DNA from: Epsilonproteobacteria bacterium tcs-49
GTDB taxonomy: Bacteria > Campylobacterota > Campylobacteria > Campylobacterales > Sulfurovaceae
DNA: 64,000 bases
Direction: 5' to 3'
NCBI GenBank assembly: GCA_002049495.1
Contig: LLYS01000001.1
Coordinates: 350,674 to 414,673 of the forward strand
The notes beneath the pieces are model-generated. The model was not told where the DNA came from. It was given only the letters and a program-made list of their open reading frames with translations, and made no database searches. The position numbers and the translations under genes were made by a program. The first letter of the stretch is position 1, and each line of letters begins with the position of its first letter. Shown here piece by piece: positions 63,948 to 64,000 of the stretch.

Positions 63948-64000
63948 GCGCCACCCTTACAAGGTGGATGTCACTAGTTCGAGTCTAGTAGCGACCACCA
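63925..64000 (+). tRNA. tRNA-Val (anticodon TAC)
   Basis: 76 bases ending exactly at the window edge with CCA. Acceptor GGTCGCT pairs with AGCGACC, the anticodon loop CTTACAA reads TAC, and the T-loop is AGTTCGAGTCT. Confidence 0.96.

Overview
The window looks like a chromosomal segment of a Campylobacterota (epsilonproteobacterial) chemolithoautotroph, most like Sulfurimonas, Sulfuricurvum or a relative. This rests on gene content and order: an oorDABC 2-oxoglutarate:ferredoxin oxidoreductase operon (reductive TCA cycle), the purD-RDD-lptD-phosphoribosyltransferase-pnp block, a secreted-type AtpE, a GatA route for Gln/Asn-tRNA, and many REC/PAS/GGDEF signalling proteins. A CowN homologue suggests the organism fixes nitrogen. 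No transposase, integrase, phage gene or CRISPR array is visible.

Layout. (1) 1-3421: the 5' part of a long RTX calcium-binding repeat protein on the minus strand. It is more AT-rich than the rest, starts in mid-domain and runs off the window. (2) 3423-12080: a minus-strand iron-acquisition run with two good Fur boxes. It holds a 55-residue protein, a DUF2325 protein, FeoA, FeoB, a small secreted protein, a DUF4198 periplasmic protein, a porin, an unknown 254-residue protein, flavodoxin, a 66-residue protein, an outer-membrane protein and a Spy-like protein. A DUF1007-NicO metal exporter pair diverges from it. (3) 13.4-17.7 kb: a YeiH-type transporter with its divergent LysR regulator, then MetE. 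(4) 17.8-21.7 kb: an arsenic-type cluster (small thioredoxin, broken ArsP-like permease, ArsC, ArsB, DedA-like protein). (5) 21.8-23.6 kb: DUF2892, an AraC regulator divergent from CowN, and tRNA-Leu(GAG). (6) 23.7-34.0 kb: a signalling island with a multi-PAS protein, a REC-GGDEF cyclase, a very large BvgS-like hybrid kinase split by a frameshift, a REC-histidine kinase and a response regulator with a damaged DNA-binding domain. (7) 34.1-41.4 kb: atpE, pnp, phosphoribosyltransferase, lptD, RDD protein, purD and a probable 6S RNA. (8) 41.5-50.9 kb: an EAL-CBS-GGDEF protein, oorDABC, a heavy-metal-binding protein, tmk-hisS-cysE and dapD. (9) 50.9-64.0 kb: rsmD, RNase P RNA, ThiF-like and nitrilase-like proteins, xseB, metX, metY, guaB, gatA, a 37-residue membrane protein, ileS, a CinA-like protein, tRNA-Lys and tRNA-Val.

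The most striking observations are three disrupted genes (ArsP-like permease, hybrid kinase, response regulator), the butt-joined RTX fragment, and the iron island, in which three secreted proteins would each expose an N-terminal histidine after signal cleavage. A 10-bp tandem repeat at the pnp start and two small unlisted genes (55 and 37 codons) also stand out. All assignments are from reading the sequence; no database search was run.
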